A stretch of DNA of 64,000 bases from positions 1,173,758 through 1,237,757 of the forward strand of contig CM025856.1 of the NCBI GenBank assembly GCA_003952965.2. Direction: 5' to 3'. The notes under the pieces were generated by a model. It ran no database searches. It worked only from the letters and a program-made list of their open reading frames with translations, and had not been told where the DNA came from. Positions 48,842 to 60,511 of this stretch are shown one piece after another (the first letter of the stretch is position 1; the number at the start of each line of letters is the position of its first letter). Source of the stretch: Morella rubra (Eukaryota > Streptophyta > Magnoliopsida > Fagales > Myricaceae). A program made the translations under genes and the position numbers.

Positions 48842-50721
48842 TTAATTGCAATTTGGTGGCTTGAAACATTTATATACGGCAGATGCAGGTTGCTTGTAAG
48901 CAGGGATGCTACTGGCGTCAACAAATCGGACTTCGCCAGGAGCAAAAGAAAAATCCCTATGCCTGAAATGGAAAAGGGGAAAAAAAATACCCCAGGGCTT
49001 AGTTAATGGCAGTTTAAGCTAAAGAGTTTGACAAGAGTGGTTAATTCTATATGGGACCATAATTATAGTTATGACCTTCAAGTTACCTTCGCAGGTCAAG
49101 CCCAACTAAACCAGCTTGCAGGATTGTCAGGTTATCAGAGTCTGGAGAGACAATAACGACTGTGTCACCAGAATACTGGGTCTCGAGAATTGACATTAGT
49201 TGTGTGACACGAACAAAAACATCTGCAACACTCTCATTTGGGGTTCCGTCATCAATAGCAGGAGGTTTTATGCTGGTAGAAATACTATCTGATGCATATA
49301 CCTGAAGCATGTCCAAGCCAGCATATTTGATATCTTTGAAGGATATGTAGATGCTTCTTACGCTAAAGGAGAGGAAAGATAGAAACCACTCTATTTTAAG
49401 AAGGTAACGAATAAAAGAGGATGGGCAGAAATCCTACTTCAGAAACAGATTCCAAGTTTTTGCCTTCATAAGCTCCCAATCCACGAGCATCTAGAAAGCT
49501 GTACTCTGGTACAATATAACTGAACCAACGAAATAGAGCAAGTTAACTTTTGGGTTGCGATTATCATCCTAGTAATGATCTGCAAAATCATAAATCTGAA
49601 TCTCCAATAAGATCCTCGAAACAGGAAGGTAAGAAAACTCCCTTGTTCCCATAACCATGAAACAATGATGGCAAGCCAGATTAGTGATCATTCTACAATT
49701 AGTATTTTAATTCTCTTGGACATTGTAAATTTATGTCCTCTCTCTTCCAAAATACCAATATACTAAGCCACGAAATTGAGCACCAAATTTTACAGTATCA
49801 TACCGATCACCATTCAACTCTCACCTTTTTCTACGTTTAAATCAATAGAAAGTACCTTTCTTCTTTTTTTCTCCCTGAACAATTGATTTGGTTAGAATCA
49901 AAAGTGACGCACCTTCGGCTGACCCCATTAATCGATGCAATAATCTCTGCCGCCTGGTAAGCTCTCTGAGTAATAGAAGCCCAAATCCAACATCCTTTCT
50001 CACAAGCCCCCATTGCCTTGAGTTCAAAAGCAGCCCTCAAAGTCTGCTTCTTCCCCTTCTCTGACAAACCGCTGTCCACTGAAGTCTTTGCAACTGGGTT
50101 CGTATTAATGATCCCCAAACTCTCATATTCAGATTCCCCAGCCCTCACCAGAAAGTACCTTCCCACACCAACAAGAGTTACCAACACACATAAGAAACAA
50201 TGACAGTCGACAGGAAAATGTTCGAAACCACAAAATCTATAAAACTTACAATCCCATATTGACAACTTCTGGAAACCCACTAAAGTTAAGTTCTTTATCC
50301 GACTCTGCTTCAATATACACTGATATGGCTTAAATGAGGTCAATTTTTTTTTCAATTTGCTGAAAACAAAAGCACACAAAACCATAACCCACGTAACCCA
50401 TTAAATTTATTCGTTTCCCTTGTTTTCTCAAACTTATCGTCCACACACAGGATGAGCTATATAAAATGAGGACAGTCCCTGTGTTTTATTAAGTTACCTA
50501 TTAGTGAGCCGAAATGGGGGCATCTGGAAGAGGCCGCGGGCCTCTACGACCGGCACGAAAGGGGTGATAGAGATAGATATGGTAAGTGCAGTGAGGAGGT
50601 GGCGGCGGCGGGTAATGGGGATAGATGAATTAGCGGGGGTTTTGGAGGTTGATGATGGAGGAAGAGACGAATGGTGCGAGAGAAGAGGCGCTGTAGTGGA
50701 GGAGTAAGATTTTCCAAGCAT
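48842..50721 (-). CDS. Phosphoglycerate-mutase-like protein, right copy
   Basis: Exons 50721-50498, 50158-49913, 49519-49438, 49301-49087 and 48962-48842 mirror the left copy with the same splice sites. The RAGE and VSPDSDN substitutions at the two catalytic His sites occur here too, so they are not random sequencing errors in one arm. The frame is intact in the exons I compared. Confidence 0.88.
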
Positions 50722-51997
50722 TTTGGCGGGTCCTTGGTAACTTCCGTACCGCCGAGACTGAGAGCATCGTTTTGGAGGTTGTTCTTAAAGGATTCTCCAC
50801 TTTCCGGATGCAGGCCACATAGTTCTGGGCCCTATTAACATCTCCAACTTCAATACATCCATCCGTGCCTTCCCATCAGTAAATCACGACTCCAAAACTT
50901 ATTCCGCTGAAGTTGGATCGGAAGTAACAGATTAAAGAATAAATTTTTTCTTAATCTCTGGGATTGAGAGCTTACTGAGTTATTCCTTCTATTCACCTCA
51001 GTGACAGAATTGCTGATGTTAGTTTTTTCCAGTTAATCCTTCTGTTCATCTCACTAATGGCGATAATAAAAAATTAGTATAAAAAATTAAAGTATTAATT
51101 AAAATAAATCATAAAATATTAATTAAATTAGAAAAATAAACATAAAATACAAAAAATGAAAAAAAAAATGCTATAAACAGTCGTGATACTCCGGGCCTAT
51201 AACAATATTAACATGGCATTTGTCCAATTAAAATTTTAAAATTTTGACATCATTACACAAATTCTCTCTTTTTACTTTTTCACAATTTTTTTTTACTTTT
51301 TCACAGACTTTTTTATTCTCTCTCTCACCTTTTTACAACTCCTAAAATTTTATTAAAATTTTTTTTCCCAAACATCATGTAAATAAATAAGTGAAAAATT
51401 AGAAGACAAAGAAAGACAAAAAGTTGAAATAAATTGTAAAAAAGCAAATCCAAGAGAAAAAAAAAATTGAAAACGGTATGACCCTCAAATTATTTTAAAA
51501 AATATGAAACCTCATAAATTTAAATTAATAACTAGAAAAATAAAAAGAAAGAGAAATAAAATTGAAACAAAATCCCTAAGAGAAAATAAATAGAAAACTA
51601 GAACGAAAAAAGTCAAAAAAATTAATATTAGAAAAAAATAAAAAAATAATAAGATACTAAATAACAAAAATAAGAAGAAGAAAAATTCTCCTTAAGTTAT
51701 ACAAACGTCTCAAATTTAAAAGCCTAACCACGAAATTAAAAATAATAATAATAATAAAGAGTCAAAAGTCAGAATAACATATTCAAAAGAAAAGAAAAAA
51801 AGAGAGAAACAAAACTAAAAATACTAAAAAATATGAAAATAGTAACAAGTTTACAAAAAGAGAGATAAATATTAGAATATAATATTCAGAAAAATCTCCT
51901 TAGGGATATAACCTCCAAGAGAAGTGGGGGTAGCAAGGTTGAGTCGAGGGCAAATTCGTTTGTAAAAATATTCGAAGCTATAATGAATGTGATAAAT
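50722..51997. other. A-rich intergenic DNA, right arm
   Basis: Mirror of 17240-18495. It holds the promoter region of the PGM-like copy and the MITE-like repeat at 51212-51379. Homopolymer lengths and a few short segments differ from the left arm. Confidence 0.5.
51212..51379 (-). mobile_element. MITE-like repeat, ATGTTTGGG family, right-arm copy
   Basis: Mirror of 17841-18008, bordered by CATG on both sides, with the shared motif ACTCCTAAAATTTTATTAAA. It differs from the left copy by several single-base indels. Confidence 0.5.
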
Positions 51998-54900
51998 AAG
52001 GGTGTATACCGCAATTTTTAGATTCGGAAAACCCATATCCAAATCCGAATCCAAAAATTTCGGATGCTGAATTTTAAATCGAAATCTGATTCGAAGTACC
52101 ATATATCCGGCCCAGTCAGTAGATTCGGATTCGGGCCGAATATCAGATCGAATTCGAAATTGGGCAAAGACTAATTTGGGCCTCTTTAATGGGCTTTTTT
52201 CATTTTTATTTTTTTTTTGCACATATTCAAATTGGACCATTTTCCCAAGTTGGGCCAAGATTGATTTGGGGCTATTTTAAGCTTTTGTAATGGGCTGTTT
52301 TTAAATATTTTTTTTCTAGATATTCAAATAGAGCTTGAATATACTTATTATTTCAACCTTATTTAGCTTGGGCCCATTTCATATACGGTAAAAATTAGAC
52401 AAAAGACAACTGCAAATTGCACAATTCGGCTTTATATAATATTTGGCACAAAAATAGACTATATTTGGCAGATTGCTGTATTGCACAATCCCTTGTAAAA
52501 AATATACTATATCTAATGTAAGTATATAATCTCATAGAACCAAACATACACAAGAAATAACAATCTAATATACTAAATTACCACATTCTAATATACTATA
52601 TAAGTATATAACTACTAACTATAGATCACATGCCAATCGAACCAAGCATACAAGTTACAAGATCTTCCACACTTCTAAATTCTAATTAACAAAAATAAAA
52701 ACAAAAATAACACTCACTTTCTAATCTCTATAAACTAACAAATGAAACAAATAGCATTAAACAACCCTATTCGAATATATGGAAAGCCCAAGTAAGCAAA
52801 ATTTCATTTCAATTTCTAGAAAAAAGCAATGCTTTCCATCCCGTAGACAATGAATTATTGTTAGAACCTGCTAAAAGTAAGATAAAAAGAGAAACAAATA
52901 AGTTCAATATTATAAGTAAGATATTACTCACATGATATCCAAAATCCAGATTATTAAAGATAATACCACTAGTAGCAGTACCCAAATCATCAAATGTTAT
53001 TTGTTCCATCCGTTGAATTATACAACCTAATTCAGTAAATATGATAAACAATTAATTCATAACAAATCAGCAACCAAATCAACAACAAATCAGCAAAGAT
53101 AAACAACTATAAATTAAATTATGACATAAAAAAATATGAATTTTTATGGTGTTTTCAGTATATATAGATATAAGCAACATATATGAGTATTAATCATGGC
53201 TAAAAGAGAATTATGGTAAAACAAATCACTAATGAAAAGTTTTTTATATAACTAATCTCGTTATGCATTATAAAAATAAGGGGTAAACTCATAGTTATAT
53301 GTTTGGGCAAAAATCAAGTTGCTACCCTTATTTTCAATCTAACAATTTGAGACCCATAACTTTCAAAACATCAAAAATTAGGTTAAATCACGGAAAATTG
53401 AAAAATGACCAAAATGCCCCTCCAAGATAAAATTACTAAAAAAATTAAAAAAATTCATTAAAAATAAAAAATGATATATTTAAAAAAATATATATATTTT
53501 TAATAAAACTATTGAAACTTTATTTCAATAATCTATTTATTTTTAATTTATTCTTAAATTTTATTATTTTTATTTATTTTTTAAAATTTAGTTGGAGGGG
53601 CATTTCAATCATTTTGCACGATTTTCTCATTAACGCCTGATTTAGACGAGGGGCGAAGATTGATAGGTTTTGAAAGTATGGGTCTCAAATTGTTGGATTG
53701 AAAAATAAGGGTAGTAACTTGATTTTTACCCAAACATATAACTATGAGTTTACCCCTAAAAATAATTAATTAACATCTATGTATTAACAAAAGCTTCACA
53801 GTTCACATATATGAATAAAACTTCACAAAAACTTCACAGTTCACTAATCTCGTTATGCATTACACTTATATATTTTCAAACCAATTAAAGTGCTCTAGAA
53901 TTCAGATCATCAATGGTATAGTTTACCAACCAAAGACAAGGCTTTTTCTATTAAAATGTTTGAAACCACCTACGAACTACTCCATATAAAAGATTAAAAA
54001 AAAAATAGATCTCTATGCTTAGGATAAAAAAAAGAAGCAAATTGTATTAACAAATGAATTACTTTCAAATTGATATCAACTAAGTAATTTCTAGATCATA
54101 CATACTTCACAACTTTAAACACTACAAACAACAAATTATCTCATTCAATCTAACATATATACAATTATATAACAAAAATCATTCAATCAAGTAAACCAAT
54201 TCAGCAAGCCAATCTTCAGCACAAGTTACACAACTCAATCTTCAATCTCTAACACAACACAACCCAATACACCAATTCAGCAAGCCCTGACCTCCAATGT
54301 CCATATATATTCATTAATAATTTATAAAATATACACTGACCTGAGCAAAGATGAACAACAAAGCAGCAAGGCAAATAGCAACAACCAACACTCTAACAAC
54401 TAACAACACACGTCACAGTTCACACAATATCTACAATAACTTTAATAAATTAATCTAATAAATTAACAACAACAAGCAACACATGTATTTTATAATCAAA
54501 TAATAAATTAATAATTAAGAAAACAACATTAAAAAATTATATAAAGGCAGTGAGGTTAAGGGGCCAAGGGCCGTGACTTCATTTACTTGAGGTAAGGGCT
54601 GTGACTTCTTCTTTAATTTACTAAGAAAATTTATCCATATATCAAACTAAAAACGAGATTTCAACTACTATAATAGAAGACAAGGGATGGGAGCAAAGAA
54701 ACTAAAAAAAAAAAAAACAATTATCACAAAACATGTAAAAAGAAATTCATTCATATAATAAATTCATCCATTTATTTGTTGATGGCTAGTTTAAGAGTAA
54801 ACAGAAACTAAAAAATGATGAAGTTGTGCAGGTGCTTACAAGCCCAAACGTCCAGTAGGCAATAGTCGATGGTGACTAAGGAGCAAGGAGACTGACGACA

Positions 54901-55282
54901 GGTGACTGGCAAATGATTCAAGCTTTATATGGGGCATGGAGACCGGTGATAGGTAACTGGCAAGTGGTGGCAGCTGAGGGGGGGAGACTGGCGGCGACAA
55001 GACCTTAGTTAGGGTTAAGTTTTTTCAAAGGGGGTTGGGATTAGAGAGTGAGAGTGAAATTGTCAATGAGAAAGGGGGTTTTAAACACACTTTTAACTTA
55101 GTGGAGAAATCGGGTCGGGTCAGATTAAATCGGATTTATATCTGAATATTCGGCTCCAACCCGAATACTAATTTTTTTCTATAAAAACTATTTGACTCCG
55201 AATTCAAATCCGACTTGGTTGGGTCAAGGTGGGTCGAATCCGGGTTGGCGAGTCGGATCGAGTGATTTTTGAACACCCCTAG
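51998..55282 (-). mobile_element. Degenerate hAT element, right-arm copy
   Basis: 3285 bases versus 3101 in the left arm. The ends read AAGGGTGTATACCGC and GAACACCCCTAG, and the flanks TGATAAAT and TTGTAAAT again agree at 6 of 8. Of the 184 extra bases, 123 are in the nested MITE; most of the rest is a segment of about 45-60 bases near 52400-52480 that the left arm lacks. The transposase-like remnant is at 52809-53051. Confidence 0.65.
53280..53756 (-). mobile_element. Mutator-type MITE, longer allele
   Basis: 477 bases with the same GGGGTAAACTCATAGTTA ends and the same 9-base flanks (TAAAAATAA at 53271-53279 and 53757-53765). The middle is longer and partly unrelated to the 354-base left allele, for example a TGCCCCTCCAAGATAAAATT segment and an ATATAT-rich stretch. 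This is more than sequencing noise and indicates true divergence between the arms. Confidence 0.85.
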
Positions 55283-57720
55283 TTGTAAATTACAAAAAGG
55301 ATTTCTAACATCTCAAAAAATCATACACAAACAATATATCTTTACTCAAACTCCAACAACTTTTCACACACATTCAATATATATTTTTTTTTAAAAAAAA
55401 CTAACAAATCTTATCTTTCCATACTTTTTCACCAAACTTTAATATTTTTTATTAAAAAATTACATCAAATCATCTCCTTTTTATAAACTCTAATAAAAAT
55501 TAAATATTTTTGAAACTTTTTATAAATTTTACACAAAAACCTAAAAACTCCAACTTACATAAAATATTCATAATTCTATAAAAATTCTAAAAATCTTACA
55601 AATCTTTATAAAAAGAACATCCAAATTAGAAAAAGTGTAAATTACAGGACACAACGAAATAATAATTTAGTATATTCATTACGACCAAGTCAATTCTCTG
55701 ATCTCTCTTTTCTCTTTTCTTTTTCATATTTTTTCTTTTTTTAAAGAAGCGAAGTGAAGAACGTATTTTCTAAAGAAATAAAATCATTTTATTAGAAAAT
55801 CAGAATTGAATTGATGACAACTCCCCAACCAGCGTCAAGTTTTGTTTCGAACTTCTAACCACCCCGCCTGCCATCAATGTGTATTAGGTAGTAGTACCAT
55901 ACGAAGATGCAGACTTCTGTCAGACAAGACGACAATTCATGACTTATATTTAACTACTTTTGGAATCGCTCTACTAGCTTCAGGTATTTTACACGTATTG
56001 AACTCGGTTTGTTTTTTTTTTTCTTCTCGAAAACGTGTAATATTATTATACACGTATTGGACTCGGTTTTGAATCCATTATTTCGCTCTACTACTACAAG
56101 TACCATAGGTCCATAAACATGCAGACTCTGTCAGACAAGTAATAACTATAATTAACTCTAGTCGTAATTGCTCTCGTACGTTTAGGTATATGCGACTTAT
56201 TATTGATGTTGGAGTTGGGTTTTGGGCCTTATACCACTGGATAACGTTAGCTCCGAAGAAAAAGTTTTTTTCTACGCGAAAAAGGTGCTTCTTGCATTTC
56301 CGAGAGAAGCGGAATTGGAAATGTCACGGGTGTATTGGAAATATTGATAATATGGTTTCTACTTTTGAGTTGCATTTTTTTTTGTTTATTCTGATATTAT
56401 TAAGGAGCGGTTTGTTTATTAAAATTTTAAAAATTTTTTAAATATTGAAGTTTATTGAAATTTATAAAAAATGTGAAGTGTATGTATAAAAATGTGAAGT
56501 TTATTGAGATTTGTGAAAATGTTTAATGTGATAGAAATTTTGAGTCCCTAAAAAATTTGACAAATAAACACCTTCTTAAAAAGCTTGAAAATATTGATAA
56601 TATAATTTCTACTTTTAAATTCTAGTTCTATTCCTTTTCTTTTGTTTATGTTGGTACTGCTGAGAAAGAAAGTGCATCTCTTTATTCGATGGACTACTTC
56701 TGTATTTATGACCGGAAGTTATCCCGACGTTAATAAGTATTTTTCGGATTTTTATTGAGTTTATGTTGGGACTGACCTTATAATTTTTCGTTGGTTGGTT
56801 TATTCAATAAAGGTGGTGGTAGTGTTGACGAAGTAAAAAAAAACTCTTCCTGCTTTTGCTTTGGCAGAAAAAAAAAAAAAAAAAAAAAAGCATGGGTTTT
56901 AAGCTAGGGCCGGCGACTGTGGTCCTCCTAGGTACACGGGACTAGTCACTGGACTGTACGCCACTAGTCTAAAGGCCAGTGGGTGTCACTGAACTCTTTT
57001 TTTTTTTCTAAATGGGTGTCACTGAACTCAAAAGACTATTATAACTTTGACGCTCTGGAAATGCTCGAAAGACCATGGATTCCGACATTATTTTTAGATA
57101 TCCAAGCAGCCTGCCCTCTTGGTATTCGCGTCCCATGGAAACATGTTCGACACTCTTGACTCCTGTTTCCCACAAATGATTCGAAACACGATGCTGTGGT
57201 TCACTGTAAAAAGAACTACTTCCTGCCACTATAACTTTAATTCGTGCTCTTGATTGGTTTTTGATTAATCTACAACTCTCGATCCTCTACGAGAAATATG
57301 CTTCTTCAAGGAAACCATGTAATAATTTCGTAGGCAGCTTTGGAAAGCACCATATTTTCTGCAGGAACTCGTACGGTAAACTTGCAAGGAAACTAGGTTG
57401 GTTCGTCTAGTGAAGACATGAGTTTAGAAATTTGTTCTTTTTAAAGTTTCAGATTTCAAATTCGAATTCTCTCACGTAAACAATTCTTTTTAGTCATCTC
57501 AGACTGACTTGACCTTATGATTGAGGCTGAACTTTCACTGCATTACCCAAAAAAAAAAAAAAAAAACTTTGCCACCAGTGTCATCTAGAGGAGAACGATA
57601 ACTTTGGCAACACACTCACTCAAACAGTCTCCTAAAGGAAAAGGAAAAGGAAAAGGAAAAGGAAACGAGATACAGAAACCACAGGCCATCTCTAGCTATT
57701 TGTGCTCTGCTCTGAATAGA

Positions 57721-57754
<34 letters not shown>
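55283..57754. other. Intergenic region, right arm
   Basis: Mirror of 11734-14138, including the Tourist-like MITE (about 56404-56575), the direct repeats, poly-A runs and the AAAAGG run at about 57636-57660. The part at 55480-55600 has about 60 bases more than its left partner. Confidence 0.5.
57724..57753 (+). repeat. (CT)15 microsatellite in the BURP leader, right arm
   Basis: Mirror of the GA run at 11735-11764, ending one base before the A preceding the start codon of the right BURP copy. Similar length in both arms. Confidence 0.85.
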
Positions 57755-57756
<2 letters not shown>

Positions 57757-59789
57757 GGACAGACAAACTAATAGGACGAGTTTTCTCTTGCACTTCTTGT
57801 TCTTATTACTCTCATCTTTCGATGTAAGTACATTTCCGTCTTCGTTGTTTTGGCTTTATATTACATAAATTCCTTTCTACTGTCTTCTTCCTCCTTATCT
57901 TTGCGTTTCTCATTGTTCAATTTCTCTGTATATATATACACAGGTTTCTCAGGCAAACTCTACTACTGGTGAAATCAAACCAAGCTCGTCCAAGCTCCAA
58001 GTCCACCCATTCACGCCCAAAGCCTCTCTGATCCGCTATTGGAACAAGCACATCAACAACAACCTCCCAAAACCACTTTTCCTTCTCTCCAAAGCCTCCC
58101 CACTCAATTCCACCAACTCCGCCTTTCTCACCAAACTCGCCATCGAAAACTCGCTGTCTTCACACCTCGGCTCCTTCTGTTCCTTAGCCAACTTGTATTG
58201 TTCCTTCGATTCAAAGCCAGACCTGTACAAGCATGACAACAGAGACACCAACTTCGCCCTCTACTCCGACAAAGGCTTCGCTAACTACGGTTCATCCAAG
58301 CAAGGAGGGGTTGACTCCTTCAAGAACTACTCGAAGGGGCTGAACAACCCCAATGACTCCTTCGAGAAGTACAGCCGCGACTCAACCCGGCGCAGCGAAG
58401 CATTCACCAACTATGCAGACGACGCAAATGTCGCTAATTCTAACTTCACCAGCTACGGATCCAAGGCCACCGGCGGCTCCGGAGAGTTCAGTAACTACGA
58501 CAAACTTGTCAACGTCCCGAATCTCCAATTCAAGACCTATAAAACGGACGCCGAAGATCACGAACTCTCTTTCTCGAGCTATAGTGACGAGACCAACTCC
58601 GGTGCCGAAACATTTACAGGTTACGGAAAGAACGCAAAAGGCGGTCCTAGCGAGTTCAACAACTACGGTGACGACTCCAACATAATCGCTTCGTCCTTCA
58701 CGGGCTACGGCGAGTCGGGTAATGGTGCAAACGACTCGTTTGCATCGTACGGTCAGTCGGGTAATAATCCACAAAACGATTTCAAGAATTATGGCACAGG
58801 AACTAACTCGGGAATCGATAGCTTCTCGAGCTACAGAAATGGAGCAAATGTCGGAGACGATTCTTTTCAGTCTTATGCCAAGAATTCCAACTCCAGCAGA
58901 GTAAACTTTGCAAACTACGGAAGATCGTTCAATCATGGGAACGATACGTTTAAAGAGTACGGTAAAGGGTCGAAACGTCCGGCCAATATAGGATTCAAAT
59001 CTTATAGCATGGATCGAACATTCAAAGAGTATACTGATAAGGGGGTCACCTTCTCTGAGTACAAGAATTTCAGCACTGCGTCAGAAGGTGCTCTACTTAA
59101 GATTGGCAGTTTGGTAAAAAGATGGGTGGAACCGGGCAAGTTTTTCCGCGAGTCCATGTTGAAGCAGGGGAATGTGATGGTGATGCCCGACATTGAGGAC
59201 AGAATGCCAAGAAGGTCTTTTTTGCCCCCGTGGATTTTGTCGAAATTACCATTCTCAACCTCTCGTCTGCCAGAGCTCAAGGGATTTTCCACGCACGAGA
59301 GAATTCGACGATGGAGCGCATGCTACTCAACGCGCTGGCGGAGTGCGAGAGGGCCGCGAGCCCGGTGAGACCAAGCGGTGCGTGGGCTCTGTGGAGGACA
59401 TGATCGACTTCGCCGTCTCGGTTTTGGGCCGCAACCTGGCTGTGAGGACGACGGAAAATGTGAAAGGGTCAAAGCAGAAGGTGATGATCGGGACGGTCAA
59501 AGGAGTCAACGGAGGGAAAGTGACGAAATCGGTCTCATGCCATCAAAGCCTCTACCCGTACCTACTGTATTATTGTCACTCTGTGCCGAAAGTCAGGGTG
59601 TATGAGGCGGATATCCTTGATGTGGAGAGCAAGGCCAAGATCAACCAAGGTGTCGCCATCTGTCATATTGACACGTCAGCTTGGGGCCCGGAGCACGGTG
59701 CGTTCGTGGCACTGGGATCCAGCCCTGGAAGAATCGAAGTTTGCCACTGGATTTTTGAAAACGACATGACGTGGGCCATTGCTGATTGA
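57755..59789 (+). pseudogene. Polygalacturonase-1 beta-like BURP protein, frameshifted copy
   Basis: Exon 1 57755-57823, exon 2 57944-59789. Compared with the left copy, one G is missing from a GGGG run (now 59281-59283) and one C from a CCCC run (now 59361-59363). The repeat region is intact, but the frame shifts early in the BURP domain and ends shortly after; the rest of the domain, with its four CH motifs, continues in another frame to 59789. The two losses do not restore the frame. Loss of one base in two homopolymers 80 bases apart is typical of uncorrected long-read error, so this may not be a real pseudogene. If real, this allele would encode a protein without most of the BURP domain. 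Confidence 0.88.
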
Positions 59790-60212
59790 GAACAATTAGC
59801 TTGGTTAATAAACTTTAGTATGTTATACAAGGTCGTGACAACATTAATTAAGCTCGTCTGGAGCTTGGTTGGATTTGCCATTCTATGTTTGGAAATTAAA
59901 TTAAAGCTGATTGAGATCAATCACTTTTTTCTTTTCTTGATGTTCGATTTGTTCTTGTTACTTACGTAAGATTTAAGTTCCAAATTCCTAGACTCTTTCA
60001 AACTTTACCATTCCCAGACTGACAGAAAGAAGCCAAAGCTTGTCTAAAGCAGAGTGCAACATAGAAAGATCTAGCTAGAGTCAAGAGCTCAAATATTGCC
60101 CAAATTATAAAAGGGAAAAGAAAAGAGAATTCCAGTGCAGAAGATAGGAAGTTAAGGTTATGATTCTTGAAGGAACAAAATCCTTGAAGGGCACGGTTTA
60201 GTCTCTGTGTCT
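59790..60212. other. 3' flank of the BURP copy, right arm
   Basis: Mirror of 9274-9696. No further feature is seen. Confidence 0.5.
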
Positions 60213-60506
60213 ATCAAGTTTCATCCCAAAATAATTATAATGGAAGAGGTGGCTTAATAGGTATATGAAGTATAAGATTAAATGGTCCCTTATCAATGTG
60301 GGACTCTTAACACTTCCTCTTACGTGCAGGCCGAATGAACATGGTCTATGCACGTGGACAATACTTGAATATACAAACAAGTGGGCAAAGCCCAGAAAAT
60401 AACTTGACTTTGATACCATATCAAATTTCATCCCAAAACAATTGACAATGGAAGAGGTGGCCCAATAGATATATAAAATACAAGATTAAATGATCCTTAT
60501 CAACAT
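60213..60506 (-). mobile_element. TRIM-like retroelement, right-arm copy
   Basis: Mirror of 8979-9273, flanked by TGTCT on both sides (60208-60212 and 60507-60511). The primer-binding-site-like CTTTGATACCA is kept. Several substitutions relative to the left copy occur in the repeat next to 60230 (for example ATAATTATAATGG). Confidence 0.72.
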
Positions 60507-60511
60507 TGTCT

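Noticed and set aside
51872..52258. 128-codon minus-strand frame rich in RFRFK and SDLDMGF-like residues
   Set aside because: It lies across the right-hand hAT subterminal repeats (FRIRS, ESESTD from GGATTCGG-type motifs) and is broken in the left arm, so it is repeat-derived rather than a gene.
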